Below, piece after piece: positions 25,863 through 35,072 of a stretch of DNA of 64,000 nt; the first letter of the stretch is position 1; each line of letters starts with the position of its first letter. This DNA is from Laterigemmans sp052161645. GTDB lineage: Bacteria; Planctomycetota; Planctomycetia; Pirellulales; Pirellulaceae. Made by a program: the position numbers and the translations under genes. The notes under the pieces are model-generated. The model worked only from the letters and a program-made list of their open reading frames with translations. It was not told the DNA's origin and ran no database searches. The stretch lies in NCBI GenBank assembly GCA_052161645.1, contig CP197414.1. One strand, 5' to 3'.

Positions 25863-27503
25863 TTGTTTGACCTTAGCACCCGTCCGAAAGCCGTTCGCCG
25901 CGCTAACGCTAGTGATGGCTCTTTTTGGCTTTCGGATTTGGTTCCTAGCATTACGCGAACACAAAAAGCACGGAAGTTGCAAATTCCTCTCTGGCATTAC
26001 TGGATAGCGCTTTCGGGTGTTCTGCTAACAGGGCTATCCGCTGGTGGTTGCCTGCAGCAGAGACCTATAGCGCGTCCCAGCATTGATCAAATTGCGCAAG
26101 AAACATTTGCCGGGGCAAATGATTTGCGGGTGAATGCGGAACTACAAGCTGCCGCTAATTCAGCAGGCGAAAAAGTCATCTATGGCAATCCCGATCCGTC
26201 CACAGTCCCAGCTCAGGAATGGCTCGTACCGTTGCCGGCACTCGATGACCCTGCCAATAACGCTCCCAATTTCGCTCCCGTCCTCAGCCAGCCCATAACA
26301 TCGCAGTTTGAGTTAGTAGAGGGAGACTACGTCGAAACACCGCTCCGCGAAGTGTTGAGCGAACTCACCGAACTGGCGGGCGCCGAACTGGTGATGGACG
26401 AGTCAGTGAACGGCGTGGTGAATTTGCGTTTTGAACGGACCACGATTGACGAAGCGATCCAGCGGGTGCTGTTGGCTCATCCTTTTTACCACGTGCGAAA
26501 AGGCAGGCAATTCATCATCGCACCAGCGGACACGGAGTCGCCGTTATTTTCTTACATTGCGGTGCGTCATGAGTACCGGCCCCGGCACTTGGAGCCCGCG
26601 GCTTTATTGGCCACCGTGCCCGCTGGTGCAGCTCGCTTTGTGACCACCATCGAAGGTGCCAATACGCTATTAGTCGAAGCGCCCGACCGTATCGCCCGAC
26701 CGATTTTAGAGCGTTTTGCGGCGATTGATCGCCCCATTCCACAAGTCGCCCTGGAAGCAATCATCTGCGTGATAGCCCCCGACTCGGGACATCGCTTTGG
26801 CTTGGACTGGAAACACGCGGTCGAATTAAACAACCAAAATGCTTTCCGCTTGGGCGTCACCGGCTTGGGCCTGGGGCTGGATGTCACACAGAGTGGAGTG
26901 GGTGAAGTTTTTGGTGACTTTGCTAAGACCACCGCTTTCGTTCAAGCGCTCAGTGAACATGGCTATTTGACCATTCGTGCCGCGCCGCACGTCATGGCCC
27001 AGGATGGCGAGCAAGCGACGATTTCCATTCAGCGGGAAACTTTTTTCAGTATTCAACCTCCCGCCGCCGCGGGAGGCGACAGCAGCGCATTCTTCTTTCA
27101 ACAAGATATGCAAAACGTTGAATCCGGCATCACGCTGGATATTGCCCCCAGGATTCATCGCGACCAGGTGACGATCAAAATTGAAAAGGCGGAAGTCAGC
27201 GAGGATATTCGCACCGCCAGCGCGGAAGCGGCACTCAATCCATTTCCGATCATTAATCGACGTTCCGTGTCGACCACGGTTACGGTCCGTGATGGTAAGA
27301 CCATCGTGATTGGCGGCTTGGTGCAACGAAAGACCGTTGATCGTGAAAGCCTGATTCCCGGCCTGGGCCGCATCCCCGTAATTGGCAATCTATTTAAAAC
27401 CACCGAGCAGCAAACTCGCAATGCGGAAATTGTCATTTTCTTGTCCCCCAGAATCGTCAGACCCAGCGTCGAAGATGATTATCTTGACAGGTTAGATTTC
27501 TAA
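25863..27503 (+). CDS. Secretin-family outer-membrane channel protein
   Basis: About 546 residues if translated from TTG 25863; TTG 25977 is an alternative that would place a hydrophobic signal directly at the N terminus. A lipobox-like LSAGGC (Cys63) suggests a lipoprotein. An N0/STN-like domain (YVETPLREVLSELTELAGAELVMD) and an N1-like domain lead to the secretin core (about 290-540), ending with TVTVRDGKTIVIGGLVQRK, PGLGRIPVIGNLFK and EIVIFLSPRIV. Secretins form multimeric pores in type II/III and pilus systems. No ATPase or inner-membrane platform gene is adjacent, so partners are elsewhere or the system is reduced. Confidence 0.87.
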   Translation: MFDLSTRPKAVRRANASDGSFWLSDLVPSITRTQKARKLQIPLWHYWIALSGVLLTGLSAGGCLQQRPIARPSIDQIAQETFAGANDLRVNAELQAAANSAGEKVIYGNPDPSTVPAQEWLVPLPALDDPANNAPNFAPVLSQPITSQFELVEGDYVETPLREVLSELTELAGAELVMDESVNGVVNLRFERTTIDEAIQRVLLAHPFYHVRKGRQFIIAPADTESPLFSYIAVRHEYRPRHLEPAALLATVPAGAARFVTTIEGANTLLVEAPDRIARPILERFAAIDRPIPQVALEAIICVIAPDSGHRFGLDWKHAVELNNQNAFRLGVTGLGLGLDVTQSGVGEVFGDFAKTTAFVQALSEHGYLTIRAAPHVMAQDGEQATISIQRETFFSIQPPAAAGGDSSAFFFQQDMQNVESGITLDIAPRIHRDQVTIKIEKAEVSEDIRTASAEAALNPFPIINRRSVSTTVTVRDGKTIVIGGLVQRKTVDRESLIPGLGRIPVIGNLFKTTEQQTRNAEIVIFLSPRIVRPSVEDDYLDRLDF

Positions 27504-27593
27504 TTTTTCAGATTGCCTTTCTAAGCTATGTTTGGTTGCGAGCTGGTCATTATCCAGATCACTTCATCATCCGCCAATGAAAGGTTTATCTCG

Positions 27594-29255
27594 ATGGGGA
27601 TTTTTCCCTTACATGTCTATTGGCATATCTTAATAAGTTTGCTTGTGATGCAATCAATAGGTTGGTCGCAAGCACAATCTGCTGACCGGCTCCCCAAAGG
27701 ATCCTCACAAGCAAATGTTGTGACTCTGGTTGAGTCGGTAACACCGTCGTATAACATTGAACCGGTCGTGCAACGGTTCCAAGGACGACGTGGTGAGGTG
27801 ATACCATTTCGCTTTGTCATTACCTCGACTGGCAAATCGATGAACGTGGCGATCAAGTTAGTAGGTTTGAGACAGGAGTTGTCGGGCATTATTCTACCAG
27901 CTGCCGAGGCAATTGTTCCGGTCGATGTCGAATTGACAACTCCTTCGACCTTCAGCCTATCCCCCGGCGAGAGTCGCGAGATTACGGGGACACTGCGAGT
28001 TCCCCTAGCGAAAACCAACTTCTTATCGTACGGGTTACTCGTCCGTGATGCGGGCGCGATTTCAGAACCGGGCGAGCTAGCGACGGGAGAAAATGCCAAC
28101 ACCACGGCCAGCATTCGGTTTGTCACTCAATATGTACTGCGTCTCGATATCCAAACCGGGATGATTACCAGCGAGGGGCTCGATGCGTTGAACTTGCAGC
28201 AGGGAACGATCCGCAGCGTGGCCGGGATGCCGGTGGTGGAAACTATCTTGGACAACCCGACCGACCTGGCCTTGGAGTGTCATGTCGAAGCTGAATTACT
28301 TTCTCCACTCAACGATCGGTCACAACCATTTTTACTGAGCCTACCATCGCGAGCCAAGCTCACTGGTGGCGAGCAACATTTGGTGCGGGTGATGCCCCGC
28401 AGTCGAGTCCGCGTGGCAGCGACCGTGAGTGAAATGCTGTTTCCCGGCCCCCAAACGCTGCGAATCAAGATTAAGTACGGCCGTCGTGACTTGGTCGTGG
28501 AAAACTTTCCCATCGAAATCCAAGAGGGTGAATTTCCGGCGGTGGAAGCCCAGATCGCCCATTTGCCCAATCGCATGGCCGTCGAGCCGGCACAGATCGC
28601 CGTGGGTCAATTGGCCGGCATGCGTCGTACCGCGGTGCTACGTTTTTTCAACAATTCCGCGGAGGAACAAACTATTGAGTTGCGAGCAGTCGACTTGATG
28701 GGCCAATCACTCGAAGGCTTGCGGCTTTCTCATGAATCATTCACGGTCCGTTCCGGAAAGACCAAAAATGTTCGCGTCGCCCTGTTTGGTTCGTCAACTG
28801 CGGCTCCGACCGCGGCGGGACAAATTCGCGTTGCCGTCTCCAGCAAAGGGTCAGACCAACAATTCAGTCACCTGCCGATTGCCATCTTGACTCGCGAGTC
28901 ACCGCCAACCCCATTGCAAGTCGCCCCTCTGCAGTTCTTGCGAATGGATAAGCAAAGCGCTTTTCGTGTTTCCGTTACCAACCCGAGTGACCACTACCAG
29001 CCGGTGCACGTCGAACTCAACGTCGCCCAAGAAAACGGCGGGGCAGTACGGCTGATCGAGGGGTTTGGCAAATGGCTGGCCCCCGCCGAAACGCGTGAAT
29101 TCGATTTAATCGCCGCACGGCCACTCCCCAAGGGGACCTACCAACTAGGACTGACCGTCAACAGCAGCGAACAGTTGCCGCCGATCACCGAGACGTTGCA
29201 AGTCGAGTTGCCGCCGCAGCCTGATGCCGAGGAAATTGTCGCCGCGGCAGAGTGA
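27594..29255 (+). CDS. Large exported protein with Ig-like repeats, secretin locus
   Basis: 553 residues from ATG 27594; ATG 27528 would add 22 residues. A signal peptide (to about GWSQAQSA) is followed by several beta-sandwich-like segments: GRRGEVIPFRFVITSTGKSM, LSPGESREITGTLRVPL, LKIKYGRRDLVVENFPIEI-like strands, TAVLRFFNNSAEEQTIELRAV and FRVSVTNPSDHYQPVHVEL. The phrasing resembles domains that bind or chaperone surface fibres (CARDB or DUF916-like), but I cannot name a family. It is the last gene of the locus; a fibre-assembly or adhesion role is inference. Confidence 0.65.
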   Translation: MGIFPLHVYWHILISLLVMQSIGWSQAQSADRLPKGSSQANVVTLVESVTPSYNIEPVVQRFQGRRGEVIPFRFVITSTGKSMNVAIKLVGLRQELSGIILPAAEAIVPVDVELTTPSTFSLSPGESREITGTLRVPLAKTNFLSYGLLVRDAGAISEPGELATGENANTTASIRFVTQYVLRLDIQTGMITSEGLDALNLQQGTIRSVAGMPVVETILDNPTDLALECHVEAELLSPLNDRSQPFLLSLPSRAKLTGGEQHLVRVMPRSRVRVAATVSEMLFPGPQTLRIKIKYGRRDLVVENFPIEIQEGEFPAVEAQIAHLPNRMAVEPAQIAVGQLAGMRRTAVLRFFNNSAEEQTIELRAVDLMGQSLEGLRLSHESFTVRSGKTKNVRVALFGSSTAAPTAAGQIRVAVSSKGSDQQFSHLPIAILTRESPPTPLQVAPLQFLRMDKQSAFRVSVTNPSDHYQPVHVELNVAQENGGAVRLIEGFGKWLAPAETREFDLIAARPLPKGTYQLGLTVNSSEQLPPITETLQVELPPQPDAEEIVAAAE

Positions 29256-29280
29256 AGGCGGGTTAGGCTTGCTGGCAGTC

Positions 29281-29325
29281 GCCCGACAATCTGGTAGCCT
29301 ATGCAAGTGAGGCAGCTTGTCGGGC
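29281..29325. terminator. Nested hairpin after the secretin locus
   Basis: Arms GCCCGACAA and TTGTCGGGC are perfect complements separated by 27 bases that contain an inner GCCT / AGGC pair. There is no T-tract. It could end the secretin operon or lie in the leader of the following gene. Confidence 0.35.
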
Positions 29326-29391
29326 ACGCGAGCTGAAACAGGTTTCCCGATCCAGAACTCGCTCAATTGACAATTTGCCAGCATCGACGCC

Positions 29392-29913
29392 ATGAACTCG
29401 ATATCAGCAGCGGAAGATCAACCTGAAGATTGGTTACAAGTCGATCCTCGCAGCGTTTTGGCGGGGCGGCTGGTCGGGGCGCTGACCAGTTTGGTGTTGC
29501 TGGTCGTCGTGGCGGTCGTGCTGGGAATTATTCAATTTTCTCGCCAACGCATCGATTTATCGAGTGGCATCGCAGTCGGTATTTTTTTGTTATTTGCAAT
29601 CTGCCTGCTGAGCGGAAATTATTACCTGCCGGCCCTGCATTACCGCCATTTGCGTTACCGCCTAGGGCCGCTGGGGTTTGAAATCCGCAGCGGCATCCTG
29701 TGGCGAAAACGAATTACCGTGCCGCTCTCTCGGGTACAGCATACCGATGTCGCCCAAGGGCCGTTGGAACGACGATTTTCCCTTAGCAAACTGGTCGTTT
29801 ACACCGCCGGCACCGAACATGCCTCAATTCAATTAGCCGGCTTGGAATTCACGGTAGCGAACCGCATGCGAGATAGCCTCGTTTCGTCGCGGGAGCCGAC
29901 CGATGGAGTCTGA
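29392..29913 (+). CDS. Bacterial PH domain membrane protein (YdbS-like)
   Basis: 173 residues. Two membrane helices (about 27-47 and 60-80) are followed by a bacterial PH-2 domain (RLGPLGFEIRSGILWRKRITVPLSRVQHTDVAQGPLERRF, then LVVYTAG, then IQLAGLE). This is the YdbS arrangement; YdbS and YdbT are small paired membrane proteins of unclear role, perhaps in envelope stress or antimicrobial resistance. The stop overlaps the start of the next gene by 11 bases, so the pair is coupled. Confidence 0.87.
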   Translation: MNSISAAEDQPEDWLQVDPRSVLAGRLVGALTSLVLLVVVAVVLGIIQFSRQRIDLSSGIAVGIFLLFAICLLSGNYYLPALHYRHLRYRLGPLGFEIRSGILWRKRITVPLSRVQHTDVAQGPLERRFSLSKLVVYTAGTEHASIQLAGLEFTVANRMRDSLVSSREPTDGV

Positions 29914-31612
29914 AGCGGGAGCTGAAGATGAAATACCGATTGAAGCGAAGCTGATCGATCCGCAGCAAGTTGAGGCGCAGGGGATTGATGCGTCGGGGAT
30001 TGATGCGTCGGGGATTGATGCGTCGGGGATTGATGCGGAGGCGAGCGCGCTGGCGACTCCTCAGTGGCTGCATCCGACGAGCATTATCTTTGGGCTGCTT
30101 TCTACGCTAAAACAGTTTGGCATCGCCGCCGTGATTGCCATCTTTTTGGCCACCACGGGCAATCGCTTTGCCCTCATCGCCGCGGGAGTCGGAGTTTGTT
30201 TGACGGCAATCAGCGTGATCCTGCGGTATGTCACTTTGCGTTATCAATTGCAGGGTGGCGAATTGCGGATTGACGAGGGACTGTTATTTAGAAGGCACCG
30301 GGCGATTCCCGCAGCACGCATTCAGAACATCGATTTAATTCAGAACCCCCTGCACCACTTGTTTAAAGTTGCCGAGGTGCGCATCGAGACGGCTGGCGGC
30401 AGCGAACCGGAGGCTTCTCTACAAGTGCTCAGCTTGCAAGAGGTCCACGTGTTACGGGAAGCAATCTTCGGCCAACCGCGTCACGACGAGGAGACGGCGG
30501 CAACATCGAGCGATATTTCCGCAGCAAGTCACGACGGCGAGCAACCCACGTCCCCGGCGGCTTCCAGTGGCCGCGCCGGTCAAGTGTTGCATCGCATCAG
30601 CGTTGGCCAATTGATACGCGCGGGTTTGATCTCCAATCGTGGCTTCGTGTTGATCCCCGTGCTGCTGGGGCTCTTCTATCAGCTAGATCTAGAAGACCGA
30701 GTGGAAATCGACGGGCTGGCGAAATACTTTCCTGAGGAGTGGACGACCGCCGACACGATCACTTGGACAATCATTGCCGCGGTCGTGGCCCTGGTGGTGA
30801 TTCGTATCTTTTCGATCGGCTGGTATTTGCTCAGATTTTATGGATACCGGCTGGAGCGTTGGGGAGACGATTTGCGGGTCTCCTGTGGCTTGATCACGCG
30901 GATCAGCGCGACGGTACCGCGGCGTCGTATCCAGTTCATCAGTATTCAACAAACGTTGCTTTCGCGGTGGCTGGGGCTGGCCGTCATCCGCCTGGAAACG
31001 GCTGGCGGCGCGGGCAAGCAAAATGAGGATGCCAAGGAAAGTGTCTCGCGGCGTTGGTTTGTCCCGGTCATCTCTCCCGCCGACTCCCTTGCGCTGCTCG
31101 AACAGTTGAGGCCGGGTTTGGATCTACAGTTGGACCAACTGAGTTGGCGAGCCACCTCGCCGCGGACGGGACGACGTTTGATCCGCGTGGCGATCTTACA
31201 ATCGCTCGGGATCGCCGCCGTGGGCTTACTGGTCTGGCGGCCTTGGGGAGCCGTATTTGGGTTAGCGGCTTTGGTCTTGTTGGTGTATTTCGCGCGTCGT
31301 TACGCGAGGTCCTTAAAATACGCGGCGACGGAGCACTGGATGGTGTTTCGCAGCGGTATTTTGACTCGCAAGACGAGCGTCACTTTTTTTGACAAAGTCC
31401 AAGCGGTTTCGATCAACCAATCTCCCTTCGATCGTCGTTGGGAGATGGCCAACCTCCGCATCGACACCGCCGCGGCGGGGCCGGCTGGTCATCGCATGGA
31501 AGTCAAGTACCTGCCGCTGGACGTGGCCGCCGAGGAAGCCAACTGGGTCGCACTGCAAGCTTCCCGCCATCAACTCGACTCGACAGCCCGCCCCGCCATT
31601 GCTACCAAATGA
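29903..31612 (+). CDS. Bacterial PH domain membrane protein (YdbT-like)
   Basis: 569 residues with three PH-2 repeats, each behind a pair of membrane helices (roughly 60-190, 250-400 and 430-560); each repeat has the motif R.IP..RIQ..... (AIPAARIQNIDLIQNPLHHL, TVPRRRIQFISIQQTLLSR, FFDKVQAVSINQSPFDRR). This is the YdbT partner of the preceding gene. The acidic N terminus carries a GIDAS repeat coded by a 15-bp tandem. The last four bases overlap the AEC transporter start (ATGA). Confidence 0.87.
   Translation: MESEAGAEDEIPIEAKLIDPQQVEAQGIDASGIDASGIDASGIDAEASALATPQWLHPTSIIFGLLSTLKQFGIAAVIAIFLATTGNRFALIAAGVGVCLTAISVILRYVTLRYQLQGGELRIDEGLLFRRHRAIPAARIQNIDLIQNPLHHLFKVAEVRIETAGGSEPEASLQVLSLQEVHVLREAIFGQPRHDEETAATSSDISAASHDGEQPTSPAASSGRAGQVLHRISVGQLIRAGLISNRGFVLIPVLLGLFYQLDLEDRVEIDGLAKYFPEEWTTADTITWTIIAAVVALVVIRIFSIGWYLLRFYGYRLERWGDDLRVSCGLITRISATVPRRRIQFISIQQTLLSRWLGLAVIRLETAGGAGKQNEDAKESVSRRWFVPVISPADSLALLEQLRPGLDLQLDQLSWRATSPRTGRRLIRVAILQSLGIAAVGLLVWRPWGAVFGLAALVLLVYFARRYARSLKYAATEHWMVFRSGILTRKTSVTFFDKVQAVSINQSPFDRRWEMANLRIDTAAAGPAGHRMEVKYLPLDVAAEEANWVALQASRHQLDSTARPAIATK
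29981..30037. repeat. 15-bp tandem repeat inside the YdbT-like gene
   Basis: Three perfect copies and one partial copy of GGGATTGATGCGTCG. In frame, they encode GIDAS three times and then GIDAE in the cytoplasmic N terminus. Confidence 0.95.
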
Positions 31613-32583
31613 ACCAGGGAGTTTTAGTGTCCGATTTATGGCCAATTTCCTCACGTGTCCTGGGAGTTTTCTTAGTGATGCTGGTCGGCGCGCTGGGGCG
31701 CCGCCTGCACTGGTTGACCACTTCCTCGGACCGCTCATTGGCCATGCTGACCGCCAACGTGCTGCTGCCGGCATTATTCTTCCACCGGATTGTCACCAGC
31801 AACCAATTCGATTCGTTGGCAACCAGTTGGATACCGCCCGCCTTGGGGTTTGGATTTACCTGTTTTGGCTTTGGGATTGCCGCCTTGGCCGCCTGGGGAT
31901 TGGGACCTTGGATTGGGTTGCATGATGCGGCCAGCCGCCGCGCGTTTGCGCTGTGTGTCGGCATTTGCAATTACGGCTATATCCCCTTGCCGTTGGCGGA
32001 ATACTTTTATCCGCAAGCGGTGGTGACGTTAATGGTTCACAATGTGGGGGTCGATTTGGCTTTGTGGAGCGTGGGGGTCGTGATCATCTCGGGGGAACTG
32101 GCCCGGCATTGGAAGCGGGCTTTGATTTCGCCCCCGCTGATTGCCGTAGTCGCGGCGTTGTTGATCGGGCAAGCCGGTCTGTCCAACCAGATCCCCGGGC
32201 CGGTGCTGCAGATGGCCGAGGCGCTCGGGCAATGTGCGATTCCACTGGGGTTAGTTCTGAGTGGCGCGATCATGTTGGACTATCTTAAATTAGCGCAGTG
32301 GCGAGAGAACTTCAGCGTGGTGGTCGCCGCGGTGGCGATTCGCCAGCTGATCTTGCCGCTGTGCATGCTGACCTTCGCGGCGGCAACTTCGCTGGCCGTA
32401 ACCGTCGACCAAGTGTTGTTGCTGCAAGCCGCAATGCCAGCGGCAACTTTCCCAATCGTGATGGTGCGTCTGTATGAGCAAGACACCGGCACGGCGCTGC
32501 GGGCCGTGTTGGGTACCAGCCTCGTTGGTATCGTCGCGATCCCCTGCTGGTTGATTGCCGGCAAAATCTGGTTGGCCAGCTGA
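31609..32583 (+). CDS. AEC-family transporter
   Basis: 324 residues and about ten membrane helices, as in auxin efflux carrier/malonate transporters. Recognisable segments are LTANVLLPALFFHRI near the N terminus, RRAFALCVGICNYGYIPLPLAEYF with the conserved N-x-G/P kink, and VLLLQAAMPAATFPIVMVRLY in the second half. The substrate is unknown, possibly a carboxylate. ATG 31609 overlaps the preceding stop by 4 bases, so it is the third gene of that operon; a longer frame to 31438 overlaps the YdbT-like gene and is not believed. Confidence 0.9.
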   Translation: MNQGVLVSDLWPISSRVLGVFLVMLVGALGRRLHWLTTSSDRSLAMLTANVLLPALFFHRIVTSNQFDSLATSWIPPALGFGFTCFGFGIAALAAWGLGPWIGLHDAASRRAFALCVGICNYGYIPLPLAEYFYPQAVVTLMVHNVGVDLALWSVGVVIISGELARHWKRALISPPLIAVVAALLIGQAGLSNQIPGPVLQMAEALGQCAIPLGLVLSGAIMLDYLKLAQWRENFSVVVAAVAIRQLILPLCMLTFAAATSLAVTVDQVLLLQAAMPAATFPIVMVRLYEQDTGTALRAVLGTSLVGIVAIPCWLIAGKIWLAS

Positions 32584-32733
32584 ACCCGGCAGTTAGTTGA
32601 ACTGTTAGTTAATCGGAGTCACAACGGCTAATTCAGTGCCCACCGGGAAGGGTTTAAACCGTAGCTGCCAGCGGCGGCACAATCTGTTACCCTGGGGCAA
32701 TTATCATCCCTTATCACTTACCATTTTCTTGTT

Positions 32734-33855
32734 ATGGCAACCAGTGATCCGCCTCGCCCCGAGCTTCGTCAGTGCACCGTGGAATTGGGGAACGCGTCTT
32801 ACCCGATTCTGGTTGGCACCCAGTGGCTGGGAGCCATTGGTGATTCCATAAAAACCTTGGCACCGGACGTGTCGCACGCAATGGTGGTTTGCGACGCGGC
32901 GGTCGGCTCCACCTATGCCGAAGTGGTGCGACATTCGATCGCCGCCCTGGGTGTACGAACCGACTTGTGCACATTGCCGTCCGGGGAAGCGACCAAATCT
33001 GCACAGCAATTGATGCGATTGTGGGACTGGATGTTGGCCTGCCAAGCGGACCGCCGCAGCCTGCTCGTCGCCGTTGGCGGTGGTGTGGTGGGAGATGTGG
33101 CCGGTTTTGCCGCAGCCACTTATCAGCGAGGCATTCGTTTGGTGCAAGTACCCACCACGCTGTTGTCTCAAGTCGATAGCAGCGTGGGAGGTAAGACAGC
33201 GGTTAACTTACCAGCCGCCAAAAACATGGTGGGCGCCTTTTGGCAACCGATCTTGGTCGCCATCGATACGCACAGCCTCGGCAGCCTACCGCAACGCGAG
33301 TATCTCAGCGGGTTTGCGGAAGTCGTCAAATATGGCGTGATCGAACGTCCCGAATTTTTTAACTGGCTGGAAGCGCAAGCAGCCACTTTGGTGCTTCGCG
33401 GCCATGATGCAATCCAACACGCCGTGATCGAATCGTGCTTGACCAAAGCGGCCGTGGTGGGCGCGGACGAGCGGGAAACCAGTGGTCGTCGAGCGATCCT
33501 GAACTACGGCCACACCTTCGCGCACGCGATCGAGGCAACTGCCGGCTACGGAACGTTTCTGCATGGTGAAGCGGTGGCGATCGGGATGCAGATGGCCGCC
33601 CAATGTGCCGTCCGCCGCGGCTTGCTGGAAAGCCAAGTGCTGGACCGGCAAACAAGCCTGCTGGAGCAACTCGAATTACCAACCACCTGGCCAGCTGCCG
33701 ATACCCAAGCGATGCTCACCTGCATGCGGCAAGACAAGAAGAACACACACGGCACCATGCGGTTGATCTTGCCAACCAAGTTGGGCCAAGTGGAACTGGT
33801 GGATGACGTCAGCGACGAGCAGATTTGCCATGCGATCGAGGCTTGTCGAGTTTAG
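32734..33855 (+). CDS. aroB: 3-dehydroquinate synthase
   Basis: 373 residues. The NAD-binding glycine-rich segment GGGVVGDVAGFAAATYQRG, the QVPTTLLSQVDSSVGGKTAVN motif (with the active-site Lys) and metal ligands in ILNYGHTFAHAIE and HGEAVAIGM are all present. AroB converts DAHP to 3-dehydroquinate, the second step of the shikimate pathway. The following epimerase gene starts 68 bases later. Confidence 0.96.
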   Translation: MATSDPPRPELRQCTVELGNASYPILVGTQWLGAIGDSIKTLAPDVSHAMVVCDAAVGSTYAEVVRHSIAALGVRTDLCTLPSGEATKSAQQLMRLWDWMLACQADRRSLLVAVGGGVVGDVAGFAAATYQRGIRLVQVPTTLLSQVDSSVGGKTAVNLPAAKNMVGAFWQPILVAIDTHSLGSLPQREYLSGFAEVVKYGVIERPEFFNWLEAQAATLVLRGHDAIQHAVIESCLTKAAVVGADERETSGRRAILNYGHTFAHAIEATAGYGTFLHGEAVAIGMQMAAQCAVRRGLLESQVLDRQTSLLEQLELPTTWPAADTQAMLTCMRQDKKNTHGTMRLILPTKLGQVELVDDVSDEQICHAIEACRV

Positions 33856-33923
33856 TTGCCGCACCTGCTGTGCAGTTTATTCGTCGTTTCTGGCATCCGT
33901 TTTCCTCGTCTTGTGAGCCGCTG

Positions 33924-35021
33924 GTGACCGCCACCGCAATCCCTCCTCGCCCAGCCACTGGTCTGCGAGTTTTAGTCAGCGGGTACGGCGGCTTTCTCGG
34001 CTCCGAAATCGTTCGCCAGTTGGTCGCTCGTGGAAATCAAGTCGTCGGCTTGGGCCGTCGCGACTATCCCCAATTGGCCGACTTGGATTGCCAGCCTATT
34101 CGCGGAGATATCTGCGACTTGGCGGCGGTTCGCGCGGCCGTGAGCCAAGTGGATGCGGTGATCCACACCGCCGCCATCGCGGGAATCTGGGGACCGTGGG
34201 AACGCTATCAGCAGATCAATACGCGAGGCACCGAGAACGTCATCAAAGCCTGTCAAGAACTGGGCATTCGCGTGCTGGTTCATTGCAGCAGCCCGAGTGT
34301 TACTTTTAATGGTGACGACCAAGCGGGAGTCGACGAATCGGTTCCTTATCCTGATCGTTGGTTATGTCACTATCAACATACAAAAGCGCTCGCCGAAAAA
34401 GCGGTGTTACAAGCTCACCGGCCCGGCCAGTTGCACACGACGGCCCTCAGGCCTCATTTGATTTGGGGTGTTGATGATCCACATTTATTCCCCCGCCTCA
34501 TTCAGCGTGCCAAGCAAGGTAGATTGCGAATCATTGGCGGTGGCAAAAACATCATTGATACGGTGCACGTCAAAAACGCTGCGGCCGCTCACTTGGCAGC
34601 CCTCGATGCCTTGGCAGCCGAACATGCCGCGGTAGAGTCTGACCCGCGGAAAGTTAATGACCAGCAGACCGTTAGCCACCAAGCGGTGAAGCAAGAGACT
34701 GCCGGCGGACGCGCGTTCTTCATCACGCAAGATGAGCCGGTAGCTTGTTGGGAGTGGATCGAGCAGGTGTTGAAGTTAGCCGGTGTCCGCCTGCCCCGCG
34801 GTCGCGTGCCATTGCCGGTCGCTTGGTCAGCCGGACACGCCCTGGAGATTGCTTATCGGCTGAGAGGTCGCGAACAAGAACCTCCCATGACGCGTTTCTT
34901 AGCCGCTCAGCTCGCCAAAGACCATTACTTCAACATCACTGCGGCAAAGCGGCTTTTGCATTATCAACCACAAATCAAGATGGCGGAGGGGCTAGCGGAA
35001 TTAGCAGCAGCATGGAAGTAG
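33924..35021 (+). CDS. NAD-dependent epimerase / 3-beta-HSD-like reductase
   Basis: 365 residues from GTG 33924. It is an extended short-chain dehydrogenase: SGYGGFLGSEIVRQL gives the Rossmann glycine motif, HTAAIAGIWGPWERY follows, and the catalytic Tyr-x3-Lys is YQHTK. CSSPSVTFNGDDQAGVDESVPY resembles sterol-type 3-beta-hydroxysteroid dehydrogenase/isomerases and other membrane-lipid oxidoreductases. The substrate cannot be read. A TTG start at 33825 would overlap aroB and is less likely. A 7-base repeat lies just downstream. Confidence 0.85.
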   Translation: MTATAIPPRPATGLRVLVSGYGGFLGSEIVRQLVARGNQVVGLGRRDYPQLADLDCQPIRGDICDLAAVRAAVSQVDAVIHTAAIAGIWGPWERYQQINTRGTENVIKACQELGIRVLVHCSSPSVTFNGDDQAGVDESVPYPDRWLCHYQHTKALAEKAVLQAHRPGQLHTTALRPHLIWGVDDPHLFPRLIQRAKQGRLRIIGGGKNIIDTVHVKNAAAAHLAALDALAAEHAAVESDPRKVNDQQTVSHQAVKQETAGGRAFFITQDEPVACWEWIEQVLKLAGVRLPRGRVPLPVAWSAGHALEIAYRLRGREQEPPMTRFLAAQLAKDHYFNITAAKRLLHYQPQIKMAEGLAELAAAWK

Positions 35022-35029
35022 CTTCGTAC

Positions 35030-35064
35030 TCTTCACTCTTCACTCTTCACTCTTCACTCTTCAC
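35030..35064. repeat. Heptanucleotide repeat before the pabA start
   Basis: Five perfect tandem copies of TCTTCAC and a partial sixth fill the short spacer between the epimerase stop and the ATG at 35073, where a ribosome binding site would normally lie. Slippage here would change the spacing to the start codon, not the reading frame. Confidence 0.95.
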
Positions 35065-35072
35065 TCTTTCCA

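Noticed and set aside
31438..31608. N-terminal extension of the AEC transporter
   Set aside because: It overlaps the YdbT-like gene in another frame and has Arg/Gly-rich, non-protein-like composition; ATG 31609 fits.
33825..33923. TTG start of the epimerase overlapping aroB
   Set aside because: TTG in the aroB coding sequence with a poorly composed leader; GTG 33924 puts the Rossmann fold near the N terminus.
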